Positions 37,167 through 46,069 of a DNA stretch of 64,000 bases are shown in pieces. The notes under the pieces are model-generated. The model made no database searches, was not told where the DNA came from, and worked only from the letters and a program-made list of their open reading frames with translations. Position 1 is the first letter of the stretch, and every line of letters begins with the position of its first letter. The stretch is from Mesorhizobium sp. NZP2077 (GTDB taxonomy: Bacteria; Pseudomonadota; Alphaproteobacteria; Rhizobiales; Rhizobiaceae), in NCBI RefSeq assembly GCF_013170805.1, contig NZ_CP051293.1, positions 1,054,001-1,118,000 on the forward strand. The letters are read 5' to 3'. Made by a program: the position numbers and the translations under genes.

Positions 37167-37634
37167 ATGGCCAGCAGGATCCGACAGACCATGGACGACG
37201 ATCTCGAGGAGAGCCACGAGATCAACGTCACGCCCTTCATCGACGTCATCCTGGTGCTTCTGATCATCTTCATGGTCGCCGCACCGCTGGCGACGGTTGA
37301 CGTCAATGTCGACCTGCCGGACTCGAGGGCAACACCGGCGCCCCGGCCCGAAACGCCGCTGTTCCTGACGTTGAAGGATGACCACACGCTGGCGATCGGC
37401 AACGACGCCGTGCCGCGCCCGGACTTTGCCGCCACGCTGGACGCCAAGACCAAGGGTGACAAGCAGACGCGCATCTTCCTGCGCGCCGACAAGGCGGTCG
37501 CCTATGGCGACCTGATGGAGGCCATGAACCTGCTGCGCGGCGCCGGCTATCTGAAGATCGCGCTGGTCGGCCTGGAGACGGCGGCCACGGCCGACGCCCC
37601 GGCACCCGTTCCAGCGGCGGCGGCCGCGCCATGA
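37167..37634 (+). CDS. exbD: TonB-system protein ExbD
   Basis: Partner of ExbB (155 residues). A short cytoplasmic N-terminus, DDDLEESHEINVTPFIDVILVL, carries the transmembrane Asp that conducts protons. It is followed by one membrane helix and a periplasmic domain (FLRADKAVAYGDLMEAMNLL). The C-terminus ends in an Ala/Pro tail. ATG 37167 lies seven bases after the exbB stop, and the stop overlaps tonB (ATGA). Confidence 0.9.
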   Translation: MASRIRQTMDDDLEESHEINVTPFIDVILVLLIIFMVAAPLATVDVNVDLPDSRATPAPRPETPLFLTLKDDHTLAIGNDAVPRPDFAATLDAKTKGDKQTRIFLRADKAVAYGDLMEAMNLLRGAGYLKIALVGLETAATADAPAPVPAAAAAP

Positions 37635-38572
37635 CGCAGTCCGCCGCCTTGCCCACGGTACAGCTGTCGCGCTTCGGCTGGCGCGATCTTGGCCTGTGGA
37701 CAGGTGCGGCGGTTCTGGTGCTTGGCGCCCACGTCGCGGTCGCCTATGCGGTGCAGAGCTTTAGCCCGATCGAGACGGATGGCGGGCCGCCGCCGGCCCC
37801 GGTGATCGAAATGGCACCGATGGTGGTGACGCCGGCCGTGCCGGAACAGGCCGCGATGCTGGATGAGCCGATGCCCGACCAGACCGAACCCGTCGAGGAG
37901 ACCGAAAAGGTCGCCGAGGCTGAGCCCGAGAAAGTGACCGAACCGGCGGCCGAGCAACCGGACACGGTGCCGCCCGACGAGACCGAGCCGACCCAGACAA
38001 CCGAGGCGGGACCGGTCGATCAGCCGCCACCGGATGAGGTCATTCCCGAGGTTGTCGAGGCTCCGGCGCCAGAGGTTGTCGTTCCGCTGCCGCAGCCAAA
38101 GCCGGTCGAGGAGCCCAGGAAGAAGAAACCGATCCAGGCCAAGGCGAAAAAGCCGGCCGAAAAGCCCAAGCCGAAGCCAAGGAAGGAAAAAGCCGAGCCG
38201 GCAAAGACGGTAGCCAACGCAGGCGCGGAGACAAAGTCGGCGGCCAGTGCGGCCGCGCCGAAATCGGCGAGCGGGGTTTCAGGTGTCAGCCCGGCCAAGT
38301 GGGAATCCCGCCTGACGGCATGGATCAATCGGCACAAGCGCTATCCCAGCGCCGCGAAATCCAGGCGCGCGCAGGGCAATGTGAACGTGACCTTCACGGT
38401 GGATTCCTCCGGACGGGTAATGTTGGCGCGCGTGGCGCGTTCTTCAGGCGATGCTGACCTCGACCGCGCCGCGCTCGCCGTGCTGCAGGGCGCAACGGTG
38501 CCGGCACCGCCGCCGGAACTCGGCTCGCGCGTCAGCCGCACGGCGCCGTTCGTGTTCAACTTGCGGGATTAG
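37631..38572 (+). CDS. tonB: Energy-transducing protein TonB
   Basis: Spans the periplasm to energise outer-membrane receptors; 313 residues. One N-terminal anchor helix (about 22-42) is followed by an acidic Pro/Glu-rich stretch (about 45-150), a basic Lys/Pro-rich stretch (about 155-195), and the C-terminal TonB domain. In that domain LTAWINRHKRYPSAAKSRRAQG and VARSSGDADLDRAALAVLQGA are diagnostic. The polyproline spacer with separate acidic and basic blocks is typical. Overlaps exbD by four bases. Confidence 0.9.
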   Translation: MTQSAALPTVQLSRFGWRDLGLWTGAAVLVLGAHVAVAYAVQSFSPIETDGGPPPAPVIEMAPMVVTPAVPEQAAMLDEPMPDQTEPVEETEKVAEAEPEKVTEPAAEQPDTVPPDETEPTQTTEAGPVDQPPPDEVIPEVVEAPAPEVVVPLPQPKPVEEPRKKKPIQAKAKKPAEKPKPKPRKEKAEPAKTVANAGAETKSAASAAAPKSASGVSGVSPAKWESRLTAWINRHKRYPSAAKSRRAQGNVNVTFTVDSSGRVMLARVARSSGDADLDRAALAVLQGATVPAPPPELGSRVSRTAPFVFNLRD

Positions 38573-38578
38573 AGCGGT

Positions 38579-38896
38579 TCAGCTCATCGACTGGCACAGC
38601 GCTTCGACCTGCTCCAGGTAGAAGCGGCATTTCGTACGCAGCGTCCTGAGGTTCGGGTCGTCGGCGCCATTGATCTCGATGGTCTGCATCATGAAATCGA
38701 AATGGATGTGAAAGGCGTCCGCCGCGCCCCAGAGGCTGTCGGCCTGCCAGGTGTCGGCCATCGCCAGGGAAATCAGGTGCCGGGCCTGGACGCGCGCCGC
38801 ATCCGGTGAACCCGGCCGGCTGGCGATCAAATGTTGGAGTTGGCCGAAGACGCTCTCGCTGGCGTCAGCGCTCCTGATGGGTGCGATCATGTTCAT
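38579..38896 (-). CDS. Small unknown protein (105 residues), last gene of SagB locus
   Basis: Not recognised. The sequence is mostly helical by composition (SVFGQLQHLIASRPGSPDAARVQARHLIS, LWGAADAFHIHFDFMMQTIEI, FYLEQVEALCQSMS), with no signal or membrane segment. It lies 27 bases after the 79-residue gene on the same strand and ends six bases from the convergent tonB stop. It shares small size and helical make-up with the two genes before it, so it may be a distant duplicate, but I could not align them convincingly. Confidence 0.55.
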   Translation of the reverse strand: MNMIAPIRSADASESVFGQLQHLIASRPGSPDAARVQARHLISLAMADTWQADSLWGAADAFHIHFDFMMQTIEINGADDPNLRTLRTKCRFYLEQVEALCQSMS

Positions 38897-38923
38897 TGGC
38901 GGGTCCCCCTCAAGTCTTTATGG

Positions 38924-39163
38924 TCAATGTGAATTTTGTGGGCTGCGGGCGATCAAGGGGGGTATCGCGGCGGAGTCGGATGGCCGGCCCCTGATGATGT
39001 TGGCAAGCTCTGCGTCGGCCTGCTCGAACCAGTAGACCATGTCAGCGCGGCCAAGATCGGCGGCGGCCTTTTTCAAGAGCGGCAGCAGGCTTTGCAGCGC
39101 ACAGACGGTCTCCCACCGGTTCGGCCGCGAGCCGGCCGGCGCGCACAAGGCTGACGGTTGCAT
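38924..39163 (-). CDS. Small unknown protein (79 residues) in SagB locus
   Basis: Not recognised. Predicted helical (TVCALQSLLPLLKKAAADLG, MVYWFEQADAELANIIRG) and soluble. It starts three bases after the preceding small gene, so co-translation is likely. The phrase YWFEQADAELANII next to an Arg/Pro-rich tail recalls the general form of small rhizobial proteins without known function. Confidence 0.55.
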   Translation of the reverse strand: MQPSALCAPAGSRPNRWETVCALQSLLPLLKKAAADLGRADMVYWFEQADAELANIIRGRPSDSAAIPPLIARSPQNSH

Positions 39164-39166
39164 CCG

Positions 39167-39418
39167 CTACGCTCTCCTTGGCTGAGCGTGGCTTTCCCTT
39201 GCATTCAGCTTGGGCTGCATCGGGTTGCCGCTGAGCTGCGCATGCCTTGCCGGCCGCGCGCCGCGCAGGACATCGAAGGCTTCGGCATAGGCCATGCCCA
39301 AGAGATAGGAGATCATGGGGAAACGGCTTGCTTCGGCCATCTGCACCAGCTCATTGCTCATCGATGCGATATATTGAAGGCTATCGATCTCTGACTGACG
39401 TAGGGTCTGATTTGACAC
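39167..39418 (-). CDS. Small unknown protein (83 residues) in SagB locus
   Basis: Not recognised. The N-terminal half is helical (SEIDSLQYIASMSNELVQMAEA, PMISYLLGMAYAEAFDVL); the C-terminal third is basic and looks unstructured. It lies 67 bases after the SagB-type gene on the same strand, first of three small genes. In this position it could be a partner, an immunity protein or a peptide-binding helper, but nothing in the sequence proves any of these. Confidence 0.55.
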   Translation of the reverse strand: MSNQTLRQSEIDSLQYIASMSNELVQMAEASRFPMISYLLGMAYAEAFDVLRGARPARHAQLSGNPMQPKLNARESHAQPRRA

Positions 39419-39485
39419 GGTCTGCTCCTGTCACATGGTGGAACTCAGGGAACGCGTACTGGCTACAACAAGCATAATAAGACGG

Positions 39486-40550
39486 CTAATTAATCGACTG
39501 ACCCGCTGAATGCGGGCTTGGTTCCGGGGTCGAGAGTGTCAACGCATAGATGGGCGCGTCGGTAAGACGGTCGAGGCCGAGAAGATGCTTGATCGGCGAA
39601 TGGCTGAGCGCTGCCGTGGGGCAGGCCGACAGACCATGCCTGGTCGCCGCCAGCATCATGTTCTGGCCGATATGGCCAGCCTCGATCAGCACGACGCGAT
39701 AGGCGTTGGCATCTTCATATTTCCACATGGTGCGTTCGAGCCTGGCGCAAAGCAGGATCAGGCAAGGCATGGCATCAGCCCATTCCTGCCCGCCGACCAG
39801 TTCGGAGATCTTCGGCAGATGGTTGGCCGAGATCCTGCCAAGGTCGTGGTCGGCGGCTGAATAGTGATAGACGCCGGGCTCCAGCCCTTCGACGCCAAGC
39901 GCAACCACATAGGCCTCATAGGGATTCCGGGCGCCGCCCGAAGGGGTCATGCCCAGCGGCAGGGCGCTGACGCAATTGCTGGTCTCGCCGGTGATACCCA
40001 TGCCCGCGAACAGGCAGTCGGAGAGCTGCTGCGCGGTTATGGTGGGCGCGGCCGCGGTGCGGTTGGTGCGGCGCCGCGCCATCAGGCTCAGAAGTTCGTT
40101 GTCGTCGAGCGCGTTCGGCAGCGCAATGGCGCCCATGGCATTCTTGAGCACGAGGTCGGGCTGCGCGACGTGCCCGGCGCGGTCGATCTGTTGTGTCTCG
40201 GCCTGTTCAATAGTCATGAACTCGGCGTCCTGGACGCAGAAATGCATCAGCGCGGTCGGGATGCCCCACCTCCACTGTCCGGAAAATTTTGTTTCCTGTT
40301 CGGCCAGCGGCGAGCCGGGCGTGACCAGGGCAGAAAAATCAAGCAATTGCGGGACGACGGCGTTGAGGTCGGACTTCGACCATCCGTGGGCGCGTGCGAT
40401 TTCCGCCGTCGAGGCCCATTCGTCCCACGATGCAAGAAGGCCGATCACCTCGGGGCTGCATTCGAAGACGCTTCTGGTCAGGAAGTTGCAGGCCGTGACC
40501 TTGTTGGTCCCGGGATAGAAAACAAGCGTTTTTGAAGAGCGCATTTTCAT
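39486..40550 (-). CDS. SagB/ThcOx-type FMN-dependent dehydrogenase
   Basis: Nitroreductase-fold oxidoreductase of 354 residues from the SagB branch, whose studied members oxidise azolines to azoles in modified peptides. The N-terminal 130 residues form a separate domain (FLTRSVFECSPEVIGLLASWDEW, then a helix-turn-helix-like stretch). The C-terminal nitroreductase domain has the FMN-binding RRRTNRT, the diagnostic MTPSGGARNPYEAYVVAL, and YRVVLIEAGHIGQNMMLAATRHGLS. ATG 40550 begins 65 bases after the 31-codon peptide gene; the ribosome site is weak. No YcaO cyclodehydratase is present nearby, so it may act with unlinked partners or do other chemistry. Confidence 0.8.
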   Translation of the reverse strand: MKMRSSKTLVFYPGTNKVTACNFLTRSVFECSPEVIGLLASWDEWASTAEIARAHGWSKSDLNAVVPQLLDFSALVTPGSPLAEQETKFSGQWRWGIPTALMHFCVQDAEFMTIEQAETQQIDRAGHVAQPDLVLKNAMGAIALPNALDDNELLSLMARRRTNRTAAAPTITAQQLSDCLFAGMGITGETSNCVSALPLGMTPSGGARNPYEAYVVALGVEGLEPGVYHYSAADHDLGRISANHLPKISELVGGQEWADAMPCLILLCARLERTMWKYEDANAYRVVLIEAGHIGQNMMLAATRHGLSACPTAALSHSPIKHLLGLDRLTDAPIYALTLSTPEPSPHSAGQSIN

Positions 40551-40615
40551 GATGCTGAATGCCGTTTTCGCGTGTGAGGCGCCGACAGGCGAAAGCCGAT
40601 CGGCGCCGAACGACT

Positions 40616-40711
40616 TCAGCGCTTGTTGTAGTGCATGCCCTGCGAGAAGAAGACGGTCTGCGTGCCTGCGGCGACCGTCAGCTTCGGGGCATTGGTTACT
40701 TTCTTGGCCAT
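40616..40711 (-). CDS. Candidate precursor peptide (31 residues) upstream of SagB-type enzyme
   Basis: Too short for routine gene callers. ATG 40711 follows an AAAGGGAC ribosome site at the right distance. The frame codes MAKKVTNAPKL, then four Thr (6, 12, 17, 19), one Ser (23), Phe21-Phe22, and a basic end HYNKR, then TGA. It has no Cys, so azole formation could involve only Thr or Ser. The gene is on the same strand as the SagB-type gene, which follows 65 bases later, and sits behind its own structured AT-rich leader. A RiPP precursor is the leading reading; a leader peptide is an alternative. Confidence 0.55.
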   Translation of the reverse strand: MAKKVTNAPKLTVAAGTQTVFFSQGMHYNKR

Positions 40712-41057
40712 TTTTGTCCCTTTCCCGACCCCCCAATGGGATCTGTTGAAAGATCCCGACAGTGGGATCCGCGAGAGGAAAGGTAAGGTCGGAAGAGTTA
40801 ATGGTTTGTTAAAATTGTAGTAAAGCCAATGTGATCTAAAATATCTTTCTTGGTGGTAAAGTCTAAAATATCGATTTTGCTCAAATATGGAGTAGGCAAT
40901 CGCTAGCATACGCTTTTTCGGGGTATTCTTATTCTTATTTAGCGTAAGCGATCGGCTGGCGCACGTCGCGCAAAGGTGCCCCCGGCTCTGAGGAGACGAC
41001 ATCCATGGAAACAAAGACCTGAAGCGCGTCGCCGCGTCGATTGCGACGCGACGAGCT
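40712..41057 (-). promoter_or_regulatory. Regulatory leader of the peptide/SagB operon
   Basis: A 346-base gap without genes, markedly more AT-rich than its surroundings. Near the peptide start lies the hairpin GGGATC-TGTTGAAA-GATCCC (40738-40757), followed by a further GTGGGATCC at 40762-40770. Farther out, TCTAAAATATC occurs twice as a direct repeat (40835-40845 and 40862-40872), 27 bases apart. The direct repeats are candidates for XRE-regulator sites, and the hairpin for control of translation. No assigned -35/-10 pair is convincing. Confidence 0.5.
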
Positions 41058-41807
41058 TCAGCCCAGCCCGTCCCGGGCGAGGCTGACGACGAGTTGATCG
41101 ATTCCCGGGTCGTCAAGCTTGACGACATGCGCCATGCGGATCGCATGCCGTGTCCGGATACCGGACATATCCTGCCGCATGATGACGGACACGAATGCCG
41201 GCCCAGCCTCGGTCAAAAGCATGGCCTTGCCCGTCAGCACCGGCTCGGAGATGGGAGCCCATTGCACGGAGATCAGGGACGGTTCGCCGGTCTGGCGACG
41301 GTTGACGCCGCTGAAATAGATCCAGTTAAGGCGCGAGATCGCCACGCCATAGTGGTTGCCGCGCGCCCGCGCCCATGTCGAGCCCCGGCGCTCCGACCAT
41401 CCGGTGACCCGGCGGAATGTGACCAGTTCGGCCTCGCGCCGCACGAAGGTCACCGACCGCATCAACAGGTCGGGGCGGCCCGGGATCGTAAAGTAGGTGA
41501 AATAGGTGCCGCCCGCGATCGATGGGGTGGGTGGGCGGATCATCTGGTTGAACAGGCTTTCGGAAATCGGCGGCAGGCCGGGATCCCTGGGCTCGGGGGT
41601 ACCAGGGTCCCGGTACAGTTCGGCCTCGTCGATGCGGAAGTAGTCGCAGATCAGCTTGGCCGTGGCCTTGTTCGGGACGGTCTGCCCCTGCAGGTAGCGT
41701 TCGAACTGCGTGCGGTTGATACCCAACTCACGGCATACCGCGCTAACGGAGGCATGGTCCTTGCAGAGCCGTCTGAGATTTGCAGCGAGGTTCTCGCGAA
41801 TGGACAC
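41058..41807 (-). CDS. XRE-family helix-turn-helix regulator with C-terminal effector domain
   Basis: Regulator of 249 residues. Residues 5-65 form an XRE-type helix-turn-helix (LAANLRRLCKDHASVSAVCRELGINRTQFERYL, then PNKATAKLICDYF). From about 90 on a beta-rich domain follows (GGTYFTYFTIPGRPDLLMRSVTFVRR, ARARGNHYGVAISRLNWIYFSG) that I do not recognise. It is the nearest regulator upstream of the peptide/SagB genes, on the same strand, and so is a candidate controller. Linkage to them is inferred only from position. Confidence 0.78.
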   Translation of the reverse strand: MSIRENLAANLRRLCKDHASVSAVCRELGINRTQFERYLQGQTVPNKATAKLICDYFRIDEAELYRDPGTPEPRDPGLPPISESLFNQMIRPPTPSIAGGTYFTYFTIPGRPDLLMRSVTFVRREAELVTFRRVTGWSERRGSTWARARGNHYGVAISRLNWIYFSGVNRRQTGEPSLISVQWAPISEPVLTGKAMLLTEAGPAFVSVIMRQDMSGIRTRHAIRMAHVVKLDDPGIDQLVVSLARDGLG

Positions 41808-42125
41808 GTCTTTGCTTTCACAGGCGAATTCTTCGTTTCGACGGAATCCCTATAGCGCCTTCGGTCGCCCCCCGAAACGCCTAGTCACAACACACAGAAA
41901 AAACTGATTTGAGAACGCCAGTCTAATGGGACGGCTTCCAAAAAAAATAGCGCCGATCCAGCGAGCGGTCATCGCCATAAGTCCAATTGACAATTGCCTT
42001 GCATCGGACTCGCACGAAATCGCATATGGCCTTTTTTTTGGGATGACATTGGCGCTAAGCGCTGCATCCCGATGCCGTTTGCGCCTTGGCAGCGCGGCAG
42101 AAAAGCGGAAAATCGATTGTTCCGA
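41808..42125. other. Gene-free gap between XRE regulator and tRNA-Ala
   Basis: A stretch of 318 bases with no credible gene. The open frames crossing it on either strand run through the tRNA and lack ribosome sites. The left part must hold the promoter of the XRE gene. The rest is of mixed composition, with an A8 run (41940-41947) and a T8 run (42032-42039). No repeat or hairpin stands out. Confidence 0.6.
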
Positions 42126-42201
<76 letters not shown>

Positions 42202-42347
42202 GTCCAACGGATGGCGCATTTATCGGGCGCGGCGGATTTCTGTCAAGGCGGCGTTTGGCCGAAATCCTTGTTGTCTGGCGCGGTGACTGCCGGCCCTTGC
42301 CGGTTTGGCGCGCAATGGCTACATGTCGGCAACAATTGGAGACCGGC

Positions 42348-42644
42348 ATGCTCGCCCTCATTCAAACCATCGTCATGGCGCTCGACCTCTACTGGTGGGT
42401 CATCATCGCCTCGGCGATCTTTTCCTGGCTCTACGCCTTCAACGTGGTCAACTCGCGCAACCAGTTCGTGGGCAGCATCGGCAACATGCTCTATCGGCTG
42501 ACCGAGCCGGCGCTGCGGCCGATCCGCCGCTTCATGCCGGACCTTGGCGGCGTCGACATTTCGCCGATCATCCTGCTGCTGATCCTGTTCTTCCTCAGGC
42601 AGTTCATTCTCACCACGATAGCGCCGCTGTTGCTGGGCGCTTGA
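42348..42644 (+). CDS. YggT-family membrane protein
   Basis: Inner-membrane protein of 98 residues with two hydrophobic spans (about 6-28 and 70-92) and the family motif NRLTEP-like [29 protein letters not shown] between them. YggT proteins are linked to osmotic tolerance and division-site functions in other bacteria. GGAG lies 8 bases before ATG 42348. The DUF167 gene follows seven bases later, a pairing seen in many proteobacteria. Confidence 0.88.
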   Translation: MLALIQTIVMALDLYWWVIIASAIFSWLYAFNVVNSRNQFVGSIGNMLYRLTEPALRPIRRFMPDLGGVDISPIILLLILFFLRQFILTTIAPLLLGA

Positions 42645-42651
42645 CGACCGC

Positions 42652-42963
42652 ATGAGCGCGCCGTTGCGCATCCGCGAAAACGGCATCGACCTGTTCGTGC
42701 GGCTGACACCAAAGTCTTCCGTCGACAGGTTGGACGGCGTCGAGACATCGGTGGACGGACGAAGCCATTTGAAGGCGCGGGTCCGTGCCGTGCCGGAGAA
42801 CGGCGCCGCCAATCAGGCACTGGAGAAGCTGGTCGCCAAGACGCTCGGCGTGCCGGCATCGTCCGTCTCGGTCGTCGCCGGCGGCACGGCCCGGCTCAAG
42901 ACACTGCGCATAGCGGGCGATCCGGAGGCTTTGGCGAAGGCTGTTGAGACGCTCTACCTATAG
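42652..42963 (+). CDS. DUF167 (YggU-family) protein
   Basis: Small cytosolic alpha/beta protein (103 residues) of unknown function. Family marks are LFVRLTPKSSVDRLDGV, LKARVRAVPENGAANQALEKLVAK and VSVVAGGTARLKTLRIAG. It is directly downstream of yggT and probably co-transcribed with it. The next gene is convergent, across a palindromic element. Confidence 0.9.
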   Translation: MSAPLRIRENGIDLFVRLTPKSSVDRLDGVETSVDGRSHLKARVRAVPENGAANQALEKLVAKTLGVPASSVSVVAGGTARLKTLRIAGDPEALAKAVETLYL

Positions 42964-42984
42964 TGCCCAGTTCGGCCAGGCCGC

Positions 42985-43090
42985 GCCCCCTCATCCGTCT
43001 CGGCGCTGACGGCTCCTCTCCCCTCGGGGAGAGGTCGGATTGTCCCGAATTGCCCTTTGCAATTCGGTTGGCAATCCGGGTGAGGGGGGC
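42985..43090. repeat. Nested intergenic palindrome between convergent genes
   Basis: Outer arms GCCCCCTCATCCG (42985-42997) and CGGGTGAGGGGGGC (43077-43090). Inside are a strong hairpin CCTCTCCCC-TC-GGGGAGAGG (43015-43034) and a second fold, GGATTG...CAATCC (43037-43077), enclosing AATTGCC-CTTT-GCAATT-like pairing. It is the same style of mosaic palindrome as at 28220 and 50630. It probably serves as a bidirectional terminator between DUF167 and rpiR. Confidence 0.7.
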
Positions 43091-43119
43091 TTTGCCGGGC
43101 GCGATCACCCGGCTCGCGT

Positions 43120-44001
43120 TCAATCGCCCAGCGGCAGTCTTGGGTCGTCGACCTTCAACGTGTTCACGCTCTGCTTGATGCGGCGCAAATTCTCCAGAAC
43201 CTTCGGGCCGCGCGTCTCGGCGACCGATGTCACGATCATGTCGACGATCGCCAGCAGCGCGTAGCGCGACGATGTCGGCTTGTAGATGTTGCCGTCCTCG
43301 AGCGGCTGTAAATGGATGATCGTGTCGGCGGCCTTGGCCAGCGCCGAATCGGGTGCGGTGATGGCGACCGTGGTGGCGCCATACTGCTGGGCGACCTGCA
43401 CCGCCTCGATGACCGAGCGCGCATAGCCTGAGACGGAAAAGGCGACCAGCGTGGTTTCTGGCGTGGCAACGGCGGCATACATGCGCTGCAACTGGCCGTC
43501 GATCTGCGCCAGGACCGGCAGGCCGAGCCGAAACAGCCGATTCTGCATTTCGGTCGCCATCATCGAGGAGATGCCGCCGGAGCCGATGCACAGCACATTG
43601 CCCGACGTCGCGAGCCGCTCGGCGACGGCGACCAGCGTCGTCATGTCGAGGTTCTCGCTGGCGCGCTGGATGGCCGAGATCGCCGCTTCGGTGATGGCGG
43701 TGGCGATACGCTGCTCACGCGCGTCGCGGCTCAGCGGCTCGGGCGACAGGTACTGGCCGCCAATGGCGATCGCCTGCGCCAGGTAGAATTTGAAATCGCG
43801 CAGGCCCTCGCAGCCGAGATTGCGGCAGAAGCGGGTGACCGTCGGCTCGCTGACGCCGACGCGCGCGGCAATCTCGGAGATCGCCGCCTTGGAGGCGAAA
43901 TCGAGATCGGAGAGCACAAGGCTGGCCAGCCGGCGATCCGACTTGGTGCCGTCCTGCGACATCAGCTGCAGACGCGTGATGATGTCGGCCGGCGTCTTCA
44001 T
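43120..44001 (-). CDS. RpiR/MurR-family regulator (HTH + SIS domain)
   Basis: Transcriptional regulator of 293 residues. An N-terminal HTH_6 (about 5-80, with AISEIAARVGVSEPTVTRFCRNLGCEG) is followed by a SIS sugar-phosphate-binding domain (about 125-260, with VLCIGSGGISSMMATEMQNRL and FSVSGYARSVIEAVQVAQQYG). It probably senses a phosphosugar or related metabolite. Last gene of the minus arm of the ABC system (SDR, ATPase, rpiR), 44 bases after the ATPase gene. Confidence 0.88.
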   Translation of the reverse strand: MKTPADIITRLQLMSQDGTKSDRRLASLVLSDLDFASKAAISEIAARVGVSEPTVTRFCRNLGCEGLRDFKFYLAQAIAIGGQYLSPEPLSRDAREQRIATAITEAAISAIQRASENLDMTTLVAVAERLATSGNVLCIGSGGISSMMATEMQNRLFRLGLPVLAQIDGQLQRMYAAVATPETTLVAFSVSGYARSVIEAVQVAQQYGATTVAITAPDSALAKAADTIIHLQPLEDGNIYKPTSSRYALLAIVDMIVTSVAETRGPKVLENLRRIKQSVNTLKVDDPRLPLGD

Positions 44002-44045
44002 ATTTGTCGCTTCGTCTTCATGCCATTGCCTTCGCAGGGTAGCCG

Positions 44046-45113
<1,068 letters not shown>

Positions 45114-45115
45114 GG

Positions 45116-45886
45116 TCACGCTCCCAATATGTCGTCGATGAACGGCAGGCAGCCGGCGGTCAGCCCGGCGTCCACGGGCATCACCACGCCTGTTATGCCC
45201 GATGCGCGATCCGAGGCAAGAAAAGCCACGGCTTCCGCCACTTCCGAGGCGTTGACGATGCGGCCGAGCGGATAGAGTCGCTTGAGCTTGCCGAGGATTT
45301 CCGGGCCCTTGGCGAGGCGATGGTCCCAGGCGGCGGTGCGGATCGATCCGGGGCAGACGACATTGGCGCGCACGCCGCTGCGGCCGAGCTCGACGGCGAC
45401 CGACTTGGCATAGGCGTTGATGCCGGCCTTGGCCGCGGCATAGGCAGGGTTGCCGAAATGCGCGATGGCATTGACGGAGGAGATGAAGACGACGCTGCCG
45501 GAGCCGCGCGCCGCCATCGCCTTCACAATAGGGTCGGCGAAAATCATCACCCCGGTCAAATTGAGGTCGAGTTCGTGCTCGATCTTGTCGGCGTTGAGCG
45601 CGGAAATCGTCTCGGCGCGTGTCCAGCCGGCATTGTTGATCAGGATGTCGGGCACGCCGTCTTTGTCGAGCACGGCTGTGATCCCCGCCTCGATCGAAGC
45701 CCGGTCGAGAAGGTTGAAGACATGGCGCGATGCGAGGTGCGGGCTCGCCAGCGCCTCCTGCGACTGGTCGCAGCCGACCACCCGCGCGCCCCTTCCGGCC
45801 AGCAATGCGACGATCGCCGAGCCAAGGCCGCCGCCGGCGCCGGTGACAACGACAGTGCGGCCCTCGAATTCGGCTTTCGAAACCAC
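45116..45886 (-). CDS. Short-chain dehydrogenase/reductase in sugar-ABC cluster
   Basis: NAD(P)-dependent SDR of 256 residues. The cofactor loop is VTGAGGGLGSAIV (about 12-24). INNAG is present, the catalytic Ser lies in FISSVNAI, and YxxxK reads YAAAK. The end GITGVVMPVDAGLTAG is typical. The start is GTG 45886 with GGAGGA nine bases upstream; no ATG is suitable. It begins the minus arm opposite the binding-protein gene and would oxidise or reduce the imported sugar-like compound. Confidence 0.86.
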   Translation of the reverse strand: MVSKAEFEGRTVVVTGAGGGLGSAIVALLAGRGARVVGCDQSQEALASPHLASRHVFNLLDRASIEAGITAVLDKDGVPDILINNAGWTRAETISALNADKIEHELDLNLTGVMIFADPIVKAMAARGSGSVVFISSVNAIAHFGNPAYAAAKAGINAYAKSVAVELGRSGVRANVVCPGSIRTAAWDHRLAKGPEILGKLKRLYPLGRIVNASEVAEAVAFLASDRASGITGVVMPVDAGLTAGCLPFIDDILGA

Positions 45887-46069
45887 GGCGCTCGCTCCTC
45901 CGGCAGGGTCAGGCAGATGTCGACAGGCTAATGAATGGAATGTAATTAAGCAACATGATAATCCGCTTGCATGCCGTAAATTCCTCGATAATGTAGGAAA
46001 GTCACATAAATCTTGTGCCAGCCATCGGCACAAGGAGCGCAAATACCGGGAATAAATGGGAGAGATCAG
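45887..46069. promoter_or_regulatory. Divergent promoter region with inverted repeat
   Basis: The 183-base gap between the SDR and binding-protein genes is AT-rich for this genome. TTCCT (45981-45985) and AGGAA (45995-45999) form an inverted repeat with a nine-base spacer. It could be the RpiR-type operator controlling both arms, but the motif is short and unproven. Confidence 0.35.

Noticed and set aside
35636..37492. Antisense open frame of more than 600 codons across the iron ATPase, exbB and exbD
   Set aside because: It is opposite three genes with unmistakable motifs, has no ribosome site and is of low-complexity composition.
40550..40736. Longer SagB-type protein starting at 40736 with the peptide region as its N-terminus
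   Set aside because: The extra residues are basic and without similarity, the peptide gene in another frame has a ribosome site, and 40550 gives the usual SagB length.
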